Part shown: positions 14,191-14,369 of the stretch, piece after piece
How the letters are laid out: every line of letters starts with the position of its first letter
Numbering within the stretch: position 1 is the first letter of the stretch
Assembly (NCBI GenBank): GCA_943357275.1
Contig: CALRGL010000018.1
Span: forward strand, 1-14,369
Length of the DNA: 14,369 nucleotides
Direction of reading: 5' to 3'
Source: Candidatus Uhrbacteria bacterium RIFOXYB12_FULL_58_10
Lineage (GTDB): Bacteria > Patescibacteriota > Patescibacteriia > UBA9934 > GWF2-40-263
The notes under the pieces: model-generated
Databases searched by the model: none
Seen by the model: the letters and a program-made list of their open reading frames with translations, nothing else
Told to the model about the DNA's origin: nothing
Translations under genes and position numbers: made by a program

Positions 14191-14318
14191 TTAAAACCTT
14201 CAAAATTGCGTCAGATACGCCGGGCTGGAGGGAAAAAAGTGCCGACCGCTAGCTAAATGCTAGCGCGAGGTGCTTTTTTACCGAAGCCCAAGTAGCTGAC
14301 CAATTTTGAAGGTTTTAA
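14191..14318 (+). ncRNA. tRNA-upstream structured element, copy 3
   Basis: The element is 128 bp with an 18-bp perfect outer stem (14191-14208 with 14301-14318), two bases before tRNA-Arg. Its outer 11 bp share almost nothing with copies 1 and 2 beyond pairing. The inner AAAATTG/CAATTTT, GTCAG/CTGAC, ATACGC, GGGCT/AGCCC, GGAGGG, ACCGA and AAGTAG are the same as in copy 1. The long helix is replaced by AAAAAAGTGCC/GGTGCTTTTTT (two G-T wobbles) and the apical hairpin by GCTAGC/GCTAGC. It lies on the opposite strand from copies 1 and 2, so orientation follows the tRNA, not the chromosome. The 31 bases between this element and the 132-bp palindrome hold nothing else I can name. Confidence 0.78.
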
Positions 14319-14320
14319 CT

Positions 14321-14369
14321 GCATCCGTAGCTCAGTTGGATAGAGCGACAGCTTGCGGAGCTGTAGGCC
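14321..14369 (+). tRNA. tRNA-Arg(GCG), 3' part beyond the window
   Basis: The 5' two thirds of a tRNA are present: acceptor GCATCCG, D arm GCTC...GAGC, anticodon stem ACAGC/GCTGT with loop TTGCGGA and anticodon GCG at 14355-14357. It reads CGC (and CGU) arginine codons. Most bacteria use ACG, edited to inosine by TadA, for these codons, so a G at the first anticodon position is notable. Confidence 0.92.

Noticed and set aside
14028..14252. 74-residue + strand open frame
   Set aside because: It lies over the 132-bp palindrome and part of element copy 3, and both structures explain the sequence better than coding does.
12734..14318. CRISPR array
   Set aside because: The repeats are too few, unevenly spaced, on both strands and structured over 127 bp or more. 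No cas gene is present.
1..14369. Recoded UGA as in Gracilibacteria and Absconditabacteria
   Set aside because: The conserved genes read through without in-frame TGA, and apbE ends naturally at a TGA.

Overview
The window looks like a piece of a small-genome Candidate Phyla Radiation (Patescibacteria) chromosome. The reasons are two proteins that each carry a two-helix VirB2/T4SS-pilin-like segment of the kind common in that group, tightly packed genes with few Shine-Dalgarno sites, short intergenic regions, a moderate AT bias and the standard genetic code (TAA, TAG and TGA all read as stops). I cannot name the lineage from sequence alone.

Region 1 (1-6554, + strand) is one dense gene run: a membrane protein that may be cut by the window edge, a membrane-anchored TolB/WD40-like propeller, a membrane-anchored DsbA-type oxidase, two paralogous exported proteins that join a Cys-rich module and a T4SS-pilin-like two-helix domain to a peptidoglycan enzyme (a zinc amidase in one, a VanY-type carboxypeptidase in the other), and RadA. 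The first five act at or outside the membrane and read as a wall-remodelling or envelope-machine set, with the DsbA protein a likely source of disulfides for the Cys-rich pair.

Region 2 (6546-12696, - strand) holds RecG, which overlaps radA tail to tail, a small membrane/coiled-coil protein with its own promoter, and a four-gene unit read from a TGTTATAAT promoter: FMN-binding anchored protein, ApbE flavin transferase, NqrB/RnfD-like membrane protein fused to a ferredoxin-reductase-type FAD/NAD module, and an FG-GAP-like exported protein. The first three can form a minimal chain carrying electrons from NAD(P)H through the membrane to an external covalent flavin.

Region 3 (12697-14369) is a tRNA and repeat island: tRNA-Ser(GCT) and tRNA-Ser(TGA) on the - strand, a conserved two-helix membrane protein on the + strand, and the start of tRNA-Arg(GCG) at the right edge. 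Each of the three tRNA genes is preceded, 1-2 bases before its mature 5' end and in the same orientation, by a 127-128 bp structured element (13057-13184, 13295-13421, 14191-14318). The three share unpaired core motifs, while their helices differ in sequence but stay paired, including an outer stem of exactly 18 bp in every copy. I recognise no known RNA or mobile-element family here, and this is the strongest candidate for something undescribed. Two further rod-like palindromes (12777-12914 and 14028-14159) and a 55-bp direct repeat that carries a tRNA-Ser 3' end plus terminator fill the rest of the island.
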